From NCBI RefSeq assembly GCF_004357985.1, contig NZ_SMTF01000002.1, positions 310,001-374,000 on the forward strand: 64,000 bases of DNA, in the 5' to 3' direction. Below, one piece after another: positions 35,027-44,119 of this stretch. Made by a program: the position numbers and the translations under genes. Each line of letters starts with the position of its first letter. Position 1 is the first letter of the stretch. This DNA comes from Luteimonas aestuarii (lineage in GTDB: Bacteria; Pseudomonadota; Gammaproteobacteria; Xanthomonadales; Xanthomonadaceae). The notes under the pieces are model-generated. The model searched no databases. It was not told the origin of the DNA and worked only from the letters and a program-made list of their open reading frames with translations.

Positions 35027-35707
35027 TCAGCGCCGGAGGTGATAGGCCTCGAAGCGCCCCGGCCCGGCATCGAACACCATCAGCAGTTCATCGGGGCCGA
35101 TGCGCTGCAGCCAGCCGGCGCTGTTGGCGTCGCCCGGGAACTGGGTCTCGACCGGTCGTCCGGGGTCGTAGGCGCGCGGCGGAGCCTCGTTGACCGTCGC
35201 CGCGCCGAGGAAGGCCAGTCGGTCCGGTGTGCCTTCGATCGGATAGAGCACGCCGCTGCGGCGCTGCGATCCCGTGGTCTTGGCGAAGCGGTGGCCGCAG
35301 GGATCGGTGTCGATGCGGGCCTCGAAGTACGGATACACGTACACCTCGCCCATGTGCAGTTGCAGCGAGCGCACCTGCCACGCGCCGTTGATGTCGCCGA
35401 TCTCGCGTGCGGTGCGTTCGAGCAAGGCGGCAAGGCGCTGGGCATCGGTGCTGCCCTGGTCAAACCGCCCAAGGAGTGTGGCCGTCGCGACGTCCACCTG
35501 GGCGCGATGTTCCGGCAGCGCCTGTCGTTGCCAGTCGCAGCGGGATGCAGGCAACGCGGGGCGGGGTTGGGCCGCCGCTTCCGCGTCCGCCGCCGTGGAA
35601 ACAGGCGCGCTGTCGAGCGCTGCATCGTCGTCGCCGGGCATCCCGGCCGGTGGCGCGGAGCAGCCAACGACCAATAGCAGCGCGGACAGGCTGGCGGACA
35701 GGCGCAT
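35027..35707 (-). CDS. DUF4893 lipoprotein
   Basis: A 226-residue lipoprotein: signal peptide with lipobox LLLVVGCSAPP, an acidic Ala/Asp-rich linker (MPGDDDAALDSAPVSTAADA), then the folded part from about residue 55 (CDWQRQALPEHRAQ). The segments LHMGEVYVYPYFEARI, RRSGVLYPIEGTPDRLAFLG and ELLMVFDAGPGRFEAYHLRR fit the DUF4893 family. Start ATG at 35707; an upstream in-frame codon would bury the signal peptide. Periplasmic, membrane-anchored. Function not known. Confidence 0.82.
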   Translation of the reverse strand: MRLSASLSALLLVVGCSAPPAGMPGDDDAALDSAPVSTAADAEAAAQPRPALPASRCDWQRQALPEHRAQVDVATATLLGRFDQGSTDAQRLAALLERTAREIGDINGAWQVRSLQLHMGEVYVYPYFEARIDTDPCGHRFAKTTGSQRRSGVLYPIEGTPDRLAFLGAATVNEAPPRAYDPGRPVETQFPGDANSAGWLQRIGPDELLMVFDAGPGRFEAYHLRR

Positions 35708-35791
35708 GGATGCACTCCCGGGTCGGTCGATGCATGCACCGTGGCGCATCGCGCATGAGCCGGTGGTGAAGCAGGCAAGCGCGTGCGTGGA

Positions 35792-36775
35792 TCAGCGTCC
35801 GGCGAACCTGCGTTCCATGTCGCCTTGCGCCGGCATCGCGGCCGCAGCACCCTCGCGTTCCGTCGACAGGGCGGCGTAGCGCGTGGCGTAGCGCACGTGC
35901 GCCTGGAACGGGGCTTCGGCGTCGCGTGCCATCGAGGCGGCCAGGGCGCCATTGAAGGCATCGCCCGCGCCGGTGGTGTCGATCGGCTCGACGCGTTCGG
36001 CGGCGACGCGATAGTGGTCCCGTGCGTCACCGCGCGTCTTGTCCTCGCGATGCGAAACGAAACAGCCGGCCGCGCCCAGCGTCACCACCACGGTGCCGCG
36101 TGGCAGCAGGGTGCGGCACAGGCGGTGCAGGCGGGCGTCGTCCAGGGCGACCAGCGAGTCGGCGTCCACCTCTTCGTGCGCGTGGCGGGAGAGCAGGGTG
36201 GTGAATTCGGTTTCGTTGGGCGTCACCACGTCGGCGACGGCCAGCAGTTCGCGCGGGCATTCGGCATTGGCCGGGGCCGGATTGAGCAGGGTGCGAACGC
36301 CCGCGGCGCGCGCCAGGCGCATGGCCTCGAGCACCGATTCCACCGGCGACTCCAGCTGTGCCAGCACGATCCGCGCACCGCCGATGGCACCGGCGCGCGC
36401 GGACACGAAGTCCGCCGACAAGTCGGCGTTGGCACCGGCGCCGATGACGATGCAGTTGCGGCCATCGTCGTCGACGTAGATGCCGGCGGTCCCGGTGGGC
36501 GATCCGCTGCGCAGGTCCTGCAGGTCGATGCCATCGGTGTCGGCCAACTGCCGCGCCAGCGCGCCGCCGGCATCGTCGCCCAGCGCGCAGACGAACGCGG
36601 TCTGCGCACCGGCGCGCGCCGCGGCGACAACCTGGTTGAAGCCCTTGCCACCGGGCCCGCTGCGGTATTCGCCCTGGAGCGTTTCGCCGGGGCGGGGCAG
36701 GGCCGGGCTGTGCCAGACGTGGTCGACGTTGAACGACCCGACCACCACCACGCGTGCGGCAGAAGACGACATCAT
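35792..36775 (-). CDS. rbsK: ribokinase
   Basis: A 327-residue PfkB-family sugar kinase phosphorylating ribose at O5. Motifs are VVVGSFNVDHVWHSPALPRP, the sugar-binding YRSGPGGKGFNQVVAAARAG, LNPAPAN, DVVTPNETEF, LGAAGCF and the ATP/anion hole IDTTGAGDAFNGALAAS with the catalytic Asp. It is 19 bases downstream of the nucleoside transporter, so the pair probably imports nucleosides and recycles the released ribose. Two Met codons (36775 and 36772) compete as start; no clear ribosome site. Confidence 0.92.
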   Translation of the reverse strand: MMSSSAARVVVVGSFNVDHVWHSPALPRPGETLQGEYRSGPGGKGFNQVVAAARAGAQTAFVCALGDDAGGALARQLADTDGIDLQDLRSGSPTGTAGIYVDDDGRNCIVIGAGANADLSADFVSARAGAIGGARIVLAQLESPVESVLEAMRLARAAGVRTLLNPAPANAECPRELLAVADVVTPNETEFTTLLSRHAHEEVDADSLVALDDARLHRLCRTLLPRGTVVVTLGAAGCFVSHREDKTRGDARDHYRVAAERVEPIDTTGAGDAFNGALAASMARDAEAPFQAHVRYATRYAALSTEREGAAAAMPAQGDMERRFAGR

Positions 36776-36794
36776 GGAATGCGCACCCTGTGCT

Positions 36795-38093
36795 TCACGA
36801 GCCGAGGTACGTGAGCACGCCGGCGATGGTGGCGGTCATCATGGTGGCGATGGAGCCGCCCAGCACGGCACGCAGGCCAAGGCGGGCAAGGTCCTGGCGC
36901 CGTTCCGGCGCGATGCCGCCGATGCCGCCGATCTGGATCGCGATCGAACTGAAGTTGGCGAAGCCGCACAGGGCGTAGGTGGCGATCAGCGTGGCCTGTG
37001 GCGAGAGCGTCACGCCCTCGACGTTGCCGCGCAGGATCTCGCCCAGCTGCACATAGGCAACGAACTCATTCAGCACCACCTTGGTGCCGATCAATCCGCC
37101 GACGGTGCCGGCGTCCTGCCACGGCACGCCGATCACCCAGGCCAGCGGTGCCAGCACGTAACCCAGCAGCGCCGACAGGTTGGTCGGACGGCCCAGTGCA
37201 TCCTGCAGTCCGGTGACTTCGCCCAGCCAGACCAGCGGCCCGTTGAGCAGCGCGATCAAGGCGATGAACGCGAGCAACATCGCACCGACGTTGAGCGCCA
37301 GCTTCAGGCCATCGGCCGCGCCGGCCGCGGCGGCGTCGATGACGTTGGCGGTGGTCTTCTCGACTTCCACGCGCACCGCGCCGCGGGTCAGCGGCTCCAG
37401 GGTCTCGGGCACGAGGATCTTGGCGATGACGATGGTTGCCGGGGCGGCCATGATGCTGGCCGTGATCAGGTGCTTGGCATAGAACGCCTGCTGCGCGGGA
37501 TCGCCGCCACCGAGGATCAGTACGAACGCGCCCAGCACGCCGCCGGCGATCGTGGCCATGCCGCCCACCATCAGCGTCAGCAGTTCCGATGGCGTCATCT
37601 TCGACACGTACGGACGGACCACCAGTGGCGCCTCGGTCTGGCCGATGAAGGCATTGGCGCACACGCTCAGCGTTTCCGCGCCGGACACGCGCATCAGCTT
37701 GGTGATCACCCAGGCCATGCCCTGGACGATCTTCTGCATCACGCCCAGGTGGTACAGCACGCCCATGAAGCTGGCGAAGAAGATGATGGTCGGCAGCACC
37801 TGGAACGCGAACACGAAGCCGAACTTCGACGGGTCGCTGAAGTCCCCGAAGATGAAGCGGGCGCCCTCGGTGGTGAAGCCGAGCAGGGTGACGAAGCCGC
37901 TGGACAGCGTGTCGAACACACGCGCCCCCCACGGGGTCAGCAGCACCAGCGAGGCCACCACCAGCTGCAGCAGCAGGCCGATGCCGACCAGCCGCCAGTC
38001 CACGCGGCGCTTGTTGGTGGAGAACAGCCAGGTGATGCCGATCAGTACCGCCAAGCCGAACAGGCCGAAACCGACCCGCATCAAACCTTCCAT
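36795..38093 (-). CDS. concentrative nucleoside transporter (NupC family)
   Basis: A 432-residue CNT-family symporter in the inner membrane. Characteristic segments are GFVFAFQVLPTIIFFASFMG, VMQKIVQGMAWVITKLMRVS, GAETLSVCANAFIGQTEAPL, VRPYVSKMTPSELLTLMVGG and YALCGFANFSSIAIQIGGIG, which line the substrate and Na+/H+ site. About ten hydrophobic segments are visible. It is first in an operon with ribokinase. Start ATG at 38093. Confidence 0.93.
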   Translation of the reverse strand: MEGLMRVGFGLFGLAVLIGITWLFSTNKRRVDWRLVGIGLLLQLVVASLVLLTPWGARVFDTLSSGFVTLLGFTTEGARFIFGDFSDPSKFGFVFAFQVLPTIIFFASFMGVLYHLGVMQKIVQGMAWVITKLMRVSGAETLSVCANAFIGQTEAPLVVRPYVSKMTPSELLTLMVGGMATIAGGVLGAFVLILGGGDPAQQAFYAKHLITASIMAAPATIVIAKILVPETLEPLTRGAVRVEVEKTTANVIDAAAAGAADGLKLALNVGAMLLAFIALIALLNGPLVWLGEVTGLQDALGRPTNLSALLGYVLAPLAWVIGVPWQDAGTVGGLIGTKVVLNEFVAYVQLGEILRGNVEGVTLSPQATLIATYALCGFANFSSIAIQIGGIGGIAPERRQDLARLGLRAVLGGSIATMMTATIAGVLTYLGS

Positions 38094-38206
38094 TCCACGC
38101 CCCTGGCCCTTGCCGTGGGGCGCAGACTAGTGCAGCCGCCGTAGGCGGGCAACCTTGCACACCGCGGCGCGATGTGTCCGCGGGGATCCGGGATGCCGGG
38201 CGGGGG

Positions 38207-39358
38207 TCAGCGGTCGAGGGCCACCACGCGGTTGCGACCGTCCTGCTTCGCGGCCTGCAGGCGTCGGTCGGCCACGCCCAGCAGGGTCGAGGCGTCGCTG
38301 CCATCCTGCGGAAACGCCGCGAGTCCCGCGCTGAAGGTCATGGCCACCGTCTCGGTCCCGCGCTCGGGATGGAACGGGATGTCCGCGAGCAAGCGTCGCG
38401 TGCGGTCCAGCCGCTCCCAGGCGCTGCCGATCGGGCAACGCAGCACCAGCACGAATTCCTGGCCGCCGATGCGCGCGAGGTGCTCGCTTTCTTCCAGCAT
38501 CTCGGACAGGTGCGACGCGACGTGGCGCAGGGCGCGATCGCCGGCGCGGTGGCCGAAATCGTCGTTGAGGCGCTTGAACCGATCCAGGTCCAGCAATGCC
38601 AGGGTCAGCGTGTGGCCGCCGGCGCGCGCGGCCTGGAACATCCGCGGCAGCCGTTGCAGCAGCCACACGCGGTTGGGCAGGCCGGTCAGGCCGTCGCGCC
38701 CCGACAACTCCACCAGCCGCTGCATGCGGTACACCACGGCACAGGTCAACAGCGTCACCAGCAGCAACAGCAGCAGCCGTTCCAGCTGTCCGGCCAGCGT
38801 CGCCTGCCCGTAGCCGATCGAGATCAGCGGCTGCGGTGCCAGCGCCAGCACGGTGAACGCCAGCGCGGCGTACTGCAGCATCGCCAGGCCGCCGACGTAC
38901 AGCACCAGGCGGCCGTCGTTGCGCAGTGCGGTCATCAGGATGGCGATGGCATAGAAACACCACACCACGATGCTGTTCACGCCGGCCACCGGCTCGCGCA
39001 TCGCCAGCAGCACCAGCACCAGGCTGGTCGCGGTCACGTCCCAGGTGCCGGTGGCGTAGGGCAGCCAGCCGTGGCGGCGATGGCTGCGTGCCAGCGCCAG
39101 CCAGACCTGCGCCACGATGTTGACGAACACCGCCAGCGCCAGCCCGACCAGCGTCTGCGTGGTACCGGCGCCGCCCAGCCCCGCGATCAGGGGCAGCGCA
39201 AGGATCGCCACCGACAGGATCGCGCGCAGCTTCGCCACCAGGCGTTCTCCGCCGGCGCCATGTTCCAGCATGACTTCGTCGGGGCGTTCCAGCAGGCGCC
39301 GGAAGACACTGGGGTCGACCAGCAGGGCGCGGGACAGCGTGTCGCGTGGTGCATCCAT
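38207..39358 (-). CDS. membrane GGDEF-domain protein with GGQEF site
   Basis: A 383-residue protein: N-terminal cytoplasmic ~45 residues, about six transmembrane segments between residues 46 and 212 (an MHYT/MASE-like sensor of unknown type), then a GGDEF domain from about 215 (SGRDGLTGLPNRVWL, LALLDLDRFKRLNDDFGHRA). The active-site loop is RIGGQEFVLVL, GGQEF at 298-302, with Gln where Asp or Glu normally sits. The inhibitory RxxD site (expected 289-292) is EESE, so c-di-GMP product inhibition is not expected. Whether it still makes c-di-GMP is uncertain. Divergent from the aldo/keto reductase. Confidence 0.88.
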   Translation of the reverse strand: MDAPRDTLSRALLVDPSVFRRLLERPDEVMLEHGAGGERLVAKLRAILSVAILALPLIAGLGGAGTTQTLVGLALAVFVNIVAQVWLALARSHRRHGWLPYATGTWDVTATSLVLVLLAMREPVAGVNSIVVWCFYAIAILMTALRNDGRLVLYVGGLAMLQYAALAFTVLALAPQPLISIGYGQATLAGQLERLLLLLLVTLLTCAVVYRMQRLVELSGRDGLTGLPNRVWLLQRLPRMFQAARAGGHTLTLALLDLDRFKRLNDDFGHRAGDRALRHVASHLSEMLEESEHLARIGGQEFVLVLRCPIGSAWERLDRTRRLLADIPFHPERGTETVAMTFSAGLAAFPQDGSDASTLLGVADRRLQAAKQDGRNRVVALDR

Positions 39359-39500
39359 CGCGGCAGCATACCGGCCAGCGCGCGTTCCGGCCGGGTCGTC
39401 GATCGCGAGGACGCGTTGCAGGCAGGCGACCAGGGGCGTGGATGTCGGCCGCTGAGGCCTGCCGTACCATCATCGGCCCGAATTCCCGATGGATCCCGCC

Positions 39501-40475
39501 ATGCAATACCGTCGTCTCGGCTCGTCCGGCCTGTCGCTGTCCGCACTGTCGTTCGGCGCCTGGCTCACGTTCGGTGCGCAGGTGGGTCGTGGCGAGGCGC
39601 GCAACCTGGTGGCCGCGGCCTGGGACCACGGCATCAACTTCTTCGACAATGCCGAGACCTACGCCAATGGCGAGGCCGAACGGGTGATGGGCGACGTGAT
39701 CGCCGACCTGCGCCTGCCGCGCGACGGCTATTGCGTGTCCAGCAAGGTGTTCTTCGGGGCCGTGGACGACCCGCGGCCGACGCAGCGCGGCCTGTCGCGC
39801 AAGCATGTGCACGATGCCTGCCATGCCGCGCTCGTGCGACTGCGCGTGGATTACCTCGACCTGTATTTCTGCCATCGCCCCGACCCGGACACGCCGGTCG
39901 AGGAAACGGTGTGGGCGATGGATGCGCTGATCCGCCAAGGCAAGGTGCTGTACTGGGGCACGTCGGAATGGCCGGCGGCCACGATCCGCGAGGCCTTGCG
40001 CATCGCACACCAGCACCACCTGCATGCGCCGGTGATGGAGCAGCCGCAGTACAACCTGTTGCACCGCGAGCGCGTGGAGCTGGAGTACGCGCCGCTGTAC
40101 TCGGAGTCCGGCATCGGTACCACGGTGTGGTCGCCGCTGGCCTCGGGCTTGCTGACCGGCAAGTACGACGCCGGCATGCCGGGTGACGCCCGGCTGGGCC
40201 GCGATGGCAATGCCTGGCTGCAGCGGATGCTGCTGGGCGACAAACGCGATGCCCGGCTGGCGGCCGCACGGCGCTTCACCGCGCTGGCGGCAGAACTGGG
40301 CGTGGCGCCGGCGCCGCTGGCCATCGCCTGGTGCCTCAGCAACCCGCATGTTTCCACGGTGATCCTCGGTGCCAGCCGGGTGGCGCAACTGGTGCAGAAT
40401 CTCGAGGCGCTGGCGTTGGTCGAGCGTTTCGATGATGGCGTCTGGCGACGGGTGGAGGCGGCGACGCAGGTGTAG
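39501..40475 (+). CDS. aldo/keto reductase, potassium-channel beta-subunit type
   Basis: A 324-residue NADPH-dependent TIM-barrel oxidoreductase. Segments include MQYRRLGSSGLSLSALSFGA, GINFFDNAETYANGEAERVM (catalytic Asp and Tyr), CVSSKVFFG with the Lys, YLDLYFCHRPDPDTPVEETV (catalytic His), WGTSEWPAATI, EQPQYNLLHR and VILGASRVAQLVQNLEAL. This is the Kv-beta-like AKR pattern. Start taken at ATG 39501; an ATG at 39489 is also in frame. Substrate unknown. Confidence 0.92.
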   Translation: MQYRRLGSSGLSLSALSFGAWLTFGAQVGRGEARNLVAAAWDHGINFFDNAETYANGEAERVMGDVIADLRLPRDGYCVSSKVFFGAVDDPRPTQRGLSRKHVHDACHAALVRLRVDYLDLYFCHRPDPDTPVEETVWAMDALIRQGKVLYWGTSEWPAATIREALRIAHQHHLHAPVMEQPQYNLLHRERVELEYAPLYSESGIGTTVWSPLASGLLTGKYDAGMPGDARLGRDGNAWLQRMLLGDKRDARLAAARRFTALAAELGVAPAPLAIAWCLSNPHVSTVILGASRVAQLVQNLEALALVERFDDGVWRRVEAATQV

Positions 40476-40627
40476 TTCGACGTGCCTGAAACGTTGTGTG
40501 GGCTGGCGTCGCGGTCGCGCGAGGGGATCGTTTCCGCGCAACCAAGGCCACCGGGCCTTCGGCGCCCAACCCTCGCGCGCAGCGTTCGGCCGGGGGCGAG
40601 TCGGCGGCCCGCGGGCAGCCCGTCTTC

Positions 40628-40764
40628 ACCCCGGTTTGCGCCGGAATGACGGAAGACGAAGGCGCATGGCGCGCCCATTTCTTCTGCTCGCGCATGGATA
40701 CGACGTCGGCCGATGGCGGCGGCAGGCCGATCAGCTGTTCGTCATCCCGGCACAAGCCGGGACC
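40628..40764. repeat. inverted pair of REP-like hairpins
   Basis: CCCCGGTTTGCGCCGGAATG at 40629 and its near reverse complement GTCATCCCGGCACAAGCCGG at 40741 form a BIME-like pair about 90 bases apart. They lie in the 355-base gap between the reductase gene and the hemP promoter. That gap holds no supported gene; frames through it are repeat peptides. Confidence 0.6.
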
Positions 40765-40830
40765 CAGTGTCGTTCGCTGCCTGCCCCGCATCTGCGACGT
40801 CCGGCGAGGGCGGGGTTGCCGCCAGACCTC

Positions 40831-40866
40831 TTGACAACAGAATGAGAATTATTAGCATTAGCATTC
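40831..40866 (+). promoter_or_regulatory. hemP promoter with overlapping Fur box
   Basis: A consensus -35 TTGACA (40831-40836) and a -10-like TAGCAT (40853-40858) are spaced 16 bases. The sequence AATGAGAATTATTAGCATTA covers the -10 and matches a Fur operator. Iron-loaded Fur would therefore block this promoter directly. Confidence 0.82.
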
Positions 40867-40885
40867 CCGAAGCGAGGACATGCCA

Positions 40886-41089
40886 ATGTTCGTTTCCTCC
40901 CCCGCCAGCGGCGGCCATGCCGCCGCGCCGTCCACCGAAACCGGCCACGCCACCAGCGCCCGCCAGGCCGAGGTCGAGATCGACAGCCTGCGCCTGCTGC
41001 AGGGCCAGCGTGAGGTCCGCATCCGACACGGCAACGAGTGGTACAGGCTGCGCCATACCCGCAACGACAAACTGATCCTCACCAAGTAA
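40886..41089 (+). CDS. hemP: hemin uptake protein HemP
   Basis: A 67-residue protein with the HemP signature: IDSLRLLQGQREVRIRHGNE and WYRLRHTRNDKLILTK at the C-terminus. GAGG is best placed for the ATG at 40886; an in-frame ATG at 40880 is also possible. HemP proteins are small regulators or accessory factors of haem import. It is the first gene of the Fur-controlled haem locus and lies 123 bases before the receptor gene. Confidence 0.9.
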   Translation: MFVSSPASGGHAAAPSTETGHATSARQAEVEIDSLRLLQGQREVRIRHGNEWYRLRHTRNDKLILTK

Positions 41090-41212
41090 TCCAACGCCTG
41101 CCCTTGGCAGGCCGCTCCGCCTCTCTCCACGGCCCGCAAGCCAGCGGCAGGCCTCGCCTGCCGGGACGCCAGCAACGCCTCGGATCCGGCACCACCGATC
41201 ACGAGACCCCAC

Positions 41213-43450
41213 ATGCGTCCCACCCTGCTTGCCGCCGCACTGGCCCTGGCACTGCCCGGCCTTGCGCTTGCCGAAAACGCCCCCGACACCGTCGCCACGC
41301 CCGATGGCGTGCAACTCGACCGCGTTGTCGTCACCGCCACCCGCACCGCCCGCGAACTGGCCGACGTGCCCAACACCGTCGACAGCATCGAGCGCGACCG
41401 CATGGACGAACTGCTCGTCCGCGACCTCAAGGACCTGTTCCGCTACGAGCCGGGCATCACCGTCAGCGAAAGCTTCGGCCGCTTCGGCATCGGCGACATC
41501 CGCATCCGCGGCCTTGGCGGCAACCGCGTGCGCATCCAGACCGACGGCATCGTGGTGTCGGATGCCTTCAGCATCGGCAGCTTCTCCAATGCCAACCGCA
41601 ATTTCGTCGACCTCGACACGCTCAAGCGCGTGGAAGTCGTGCGCGGACCGACCAGTTCGCTGTACGGCTCGGATGCGCTGGGCGGCATCGTCTCCTTCAT
41701 CACCAGGGACCCCGAGGACTACCTCGACGACGACAAGCGCGCCTACTTCGGTTTCAAGCTGGGTGTCGAAACCGACTGGAACGGCCTGTCCGGCGGCGCC
41801 ACGGCCGCGTTCGGCGGCGAGCGCTGGTCGGGGATGGTGGCCGTCAGCCATCGACAAGGGCGCGAAACGGAAAACCAGGGCGAGGTGGGCGGCACCGGCA
41901 GTGCGCGCACCCAACCCAATCCGCAATCGCGCAGCGGCCGCAGCGTGCTGTCGAAACTGGTGTTCGCGCCTTCGCAGTCGCAGCGCTTCCGGTTGACGCT
42001 GGAAGGCAACGAGGACGATGCCGATACCGACATGCTCACCTCGCAGGGTTTCCAGGCCCTGACCGGTGCCACCAACACGCGTGTGGCTGCGCGCGACCAC
42101 CAGCGGCGCACGCGGTTGTCGTTCGGGCACGAGGTCGACGCCATCGCGGGCGGGTTCGTCGATGCACTCGACTGGCAGGTCTACCGCCAGCAGAGCGAGA
42201 CCACGCAGTACACCGTCGAGGAGCGCACGCTACCGGCGCCGACGCTGCGCGACATCCGCGAGCGCAGCTTCGATTTCGAACAGACCATCACCGGGCTGCA
42301 GGCGAACTTCCGCAAGTCGCTCGGCGACGGCAGCACCACGCACAACCTGGCCTGGGGCCTGGACGTGTCGCGCACCGAGACCGAGCAACGGCGCGATGGC
42401 CTGCGTACCTTCCCGCTGACTGGCGTGCAGACCCCGGTGATGCTGCCGGACGTCTTCCCCGTGCGTGACTTCCCGGTCAGCCGCACCACCAACGCGGCGC
42501 TTTACCTGCAGGACGAGATCGGCTTCGCCGGTGGCACGTTCCGCCTGGTGCCCGCGGTACGCGTGGACTACTACAAACTCGATCCGCGGCTCGACGCGAT
42601 TTTCGCCGAGGACAACCCCGGCGTGGACCTGGCCGGCATCACCGAGACCAGCGTGTCGCCCAAGCTCGGCGCGGTGTGGCATTTCGCCGGCGACTGGTCG
42701 CTGTACGGCGGCTACGCGCGTGGCTTCCGCTCGCCGCCGTACGCCGACGTCAACATCGGTTTCACCAACGTGATGTTCGGCTACACCGCCATCGCCAACC
42801 CGGACCTGAAGCCCGAGACCAGCGACGGTTTCGAGCTGGGCCTGCGCTACAGCGGCCCGGCGGTGCATGCCAGCCTGGCCGGGTACCACAACCGCTACGA
42901 CGACTTCATCGAATCGTTCCGCTTCATCGGGTTCAACGATGACGGCCTGATGGTGTACCAGTCGCAGAACGTGGCCGAGGCGCGCATTTATGGCGCGGAA
43001 CTGAAGGCGGGCGTCGACCTGGGCGCGTTGTCCGGCGCCTGGCAGGGCTGGTCGCTGCGTGGTGCCGCGGCCTGGTCGCGCGGCGAGGACCGCACCGCGG
43101 GCGAGCCGCTGGAGTCGGTGGACCCGCTGACCGCCGCGCTCGGCATCGCCTACGCCAACGACACCTGGGGCGCGGAACTGGCCGGCCGCTTCGTCGGTCG
43201 TCGCGACCGCTTGCCTACAGCGCCCGAAGGCACGACGTATTTCGAATCGCCGGGATACGGCGCCATCGATCTGTACGCGCACTGGACGTTCGCGCCCGGC
43301 GCCAGGGTCAACGTCGGCGTGTTCAACCTCACCGATCGCAAGTACTGGGCCTCGGGCGCGGTCCCGCTGGTCGGCAGCAACAGCGCCACCGTCGATCGCT
43401 ACACCGCGCCCGGGCGCAACTTCGGCGCCAGCCTCGCGATCGACTGGTAG
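41213..43450 (+). CDS. TonB-dependent haem/haemoglobin receptor
   Basis: A 745-residue outer-membrane receptor with signal peptide (LLAAALALALPGLALA), a TonB-box-like LDRVVVTATRT, a plug domain (FRYEPGITVSES, IRIRGLGGNRVRIQTDG, VEVVRGPTSSLYGSDALGGI) and a 22-strand barrel ending FGASLAIDW. The haem-receptor FRAP/NPNL pair appears as FRSPPY and NPDL (in GYARGFRSPPYADVNIGF and IANPDLKPETSDGFE). No His lies between them, unlike classical HemR-type receptors. Adjacent hemP and the Fur box support a role in haem or haemoglobin iron uptake. Confidence 0.92.
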   Translation: MRPTLLAAALALALPGLALAENAPDTVATPDGVQLDRVVVTATRTARELADVPNTVDSIERDRMDELLVRDLKDLFRYEPGITVSESFGRFGIGDIRIRGLGGNRVRIQTDGIVVSDAFSIGSFSNANRNFVDLDTLKRVEVVRGPTSSLYGSDALGGIVSFITRDPEDYLDDDKRAYFGFKLGVETDWNGLSGGATAAFGGERWSGMVAVSHRQGRETENQGEVGGTGSARTQPNPQSRSGRSVLSKLVFAPSQSQRFRLTLEGNEDDADTDMLTSQGFQALTGATNTRVAARDHQRRTRLSFGHEVDAIAGGFVDALDWQVYRQQSETTQYTVEERTLPAPTLRDIRERSFDFEQTITGLQANFRKSLGDGSTTHNLAWGLDVSRTETEQRRDGLRTFPLTGVQTPVMLPDVFPVRDFPVSRTTNAALYLQDEIGFAGGTFRLVPAVRVDYYKLDPRLDAIFAEDNPGVDLAGITETSVSPKLGAVWHFAGDWSLYGGYARGFRSPPYADVNIGFTNVMFGYTAIANPDLKPETSDGFELGLRYSGPAVHASLAGYHNRYDDFIESFRFIGFNDDGLMVYQSQNVAEARIYGAELKAGVDLGALSGAWQGWSLRGAAAWSRGEDRTAGEPLESVDPLTAALGIAYANDTWGAELAGRFVGRRDRLPTAPEGTTYFESPGYGAIDLYAHWTFAPGARVNVGVFNLTDRKYWASGAVPLVGSNSATVDRYTAPGRNFGASLAIDW

Positions 43451-43464
43451 CGCCGGGAGTGCCG

Positions 43465-44103
43465 ATGCCACGCCTGTCGATGCCGTCGTCGCATGCCGGT
43501 GGTGCGATGTGCGCCACGGGGTTGCCGTCGCCGCTGCAACTGGCGGCGCTGGGCACGGTGCTGTGCCTGTATCGCGCGCGTTCCGGCGGCGAACTCGGCG
43601 GATGGCTGCGTGCGATGCAGGCGGAGTCCTCGGCCACGCTGGACAGCGATGGCATGCGCGAAGCCCTCGTGTTCCGCGATGCGACGGGTGCCTGCTGCTG
43701 GCAGCTGTTCCTGCTGCCGGACAGCGATTTCCTGGCCTGGGAGTCGCTGTCGAAGCGGTTGCCTGAGCAAGCGATTGCGTCGTCGTCGCGCGCAGGACTG
43801 GCCGAACGGATGTGGCTGCGCCTGGCCGGCCACGCCCGCGATGGCGACTGGCAGGCCAGCGTACTGCGCCTGCAGGCCAGGGGCAGTGGCGATGGGCCAT
43901 TGCTGGCGGCCACCCTGGCCGCGGTCTCGCCACAGGGTGCGGCCGCCGCACGCGCCATCGCCCGCAGCCAGCACGCAAATCTCGACGCCCTTCGCGATGA
44001 CTGCTGTTGCGCCCGCGCGGCCCGTGCCGCGCATCGCGACGCAGCGCATCGGCACGACACCTTTCCTCCCCTCGTCAGGCTCCACGGGCCCGACACCGAA
44101 TGA
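43465..44103 (+). CDS. probable haem-handling protein, second gene after the receptor
   Basis: A 212-residue soluble protein, Ala-rich and without a signal peptide. Segments SPLQLAALGTVLCLYRARSG, ATGACCWQLFLLPDSDFLAW and the His-rich C-terminus (AHRDAAHRHDTF) are visible. Proteins of this size at the same place in xanthomonad haem loci are annotated as hemin transport proteins; I base the call on position and those His residues. The start is ATG at 43465 with GGGAG upstream, 12 bases after the receptor stop. Its function is uncertain. Confidence 0.6.
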   Translation: MPRLSMPSSHAGGAMCATGLPSPLQLAALGTVLCLYRARSGGELGGWLRAMQAESSATLDSDGMREALVFRDATGACCWQLFLLPDSDFLAWESLSKRLPEQAIASSSRAGLAERMWLRLAGHARDGDWQASVLRLQARGSGDGPLLAATLAAVSPQGAAAARAIARSQHANLDALRDDCCCARAARAAHRDAAHRHDTFPPLVRLHGPDTE

Positions 44104-44119
44104 CATGAAGGATGCACGC

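Noticed and set aside
38127..40541. 804-residue open frame on the minus strand
   Set aside because: Overlaps GGDEF and aldo/keto reductase genes out of frame; no coherent protein.
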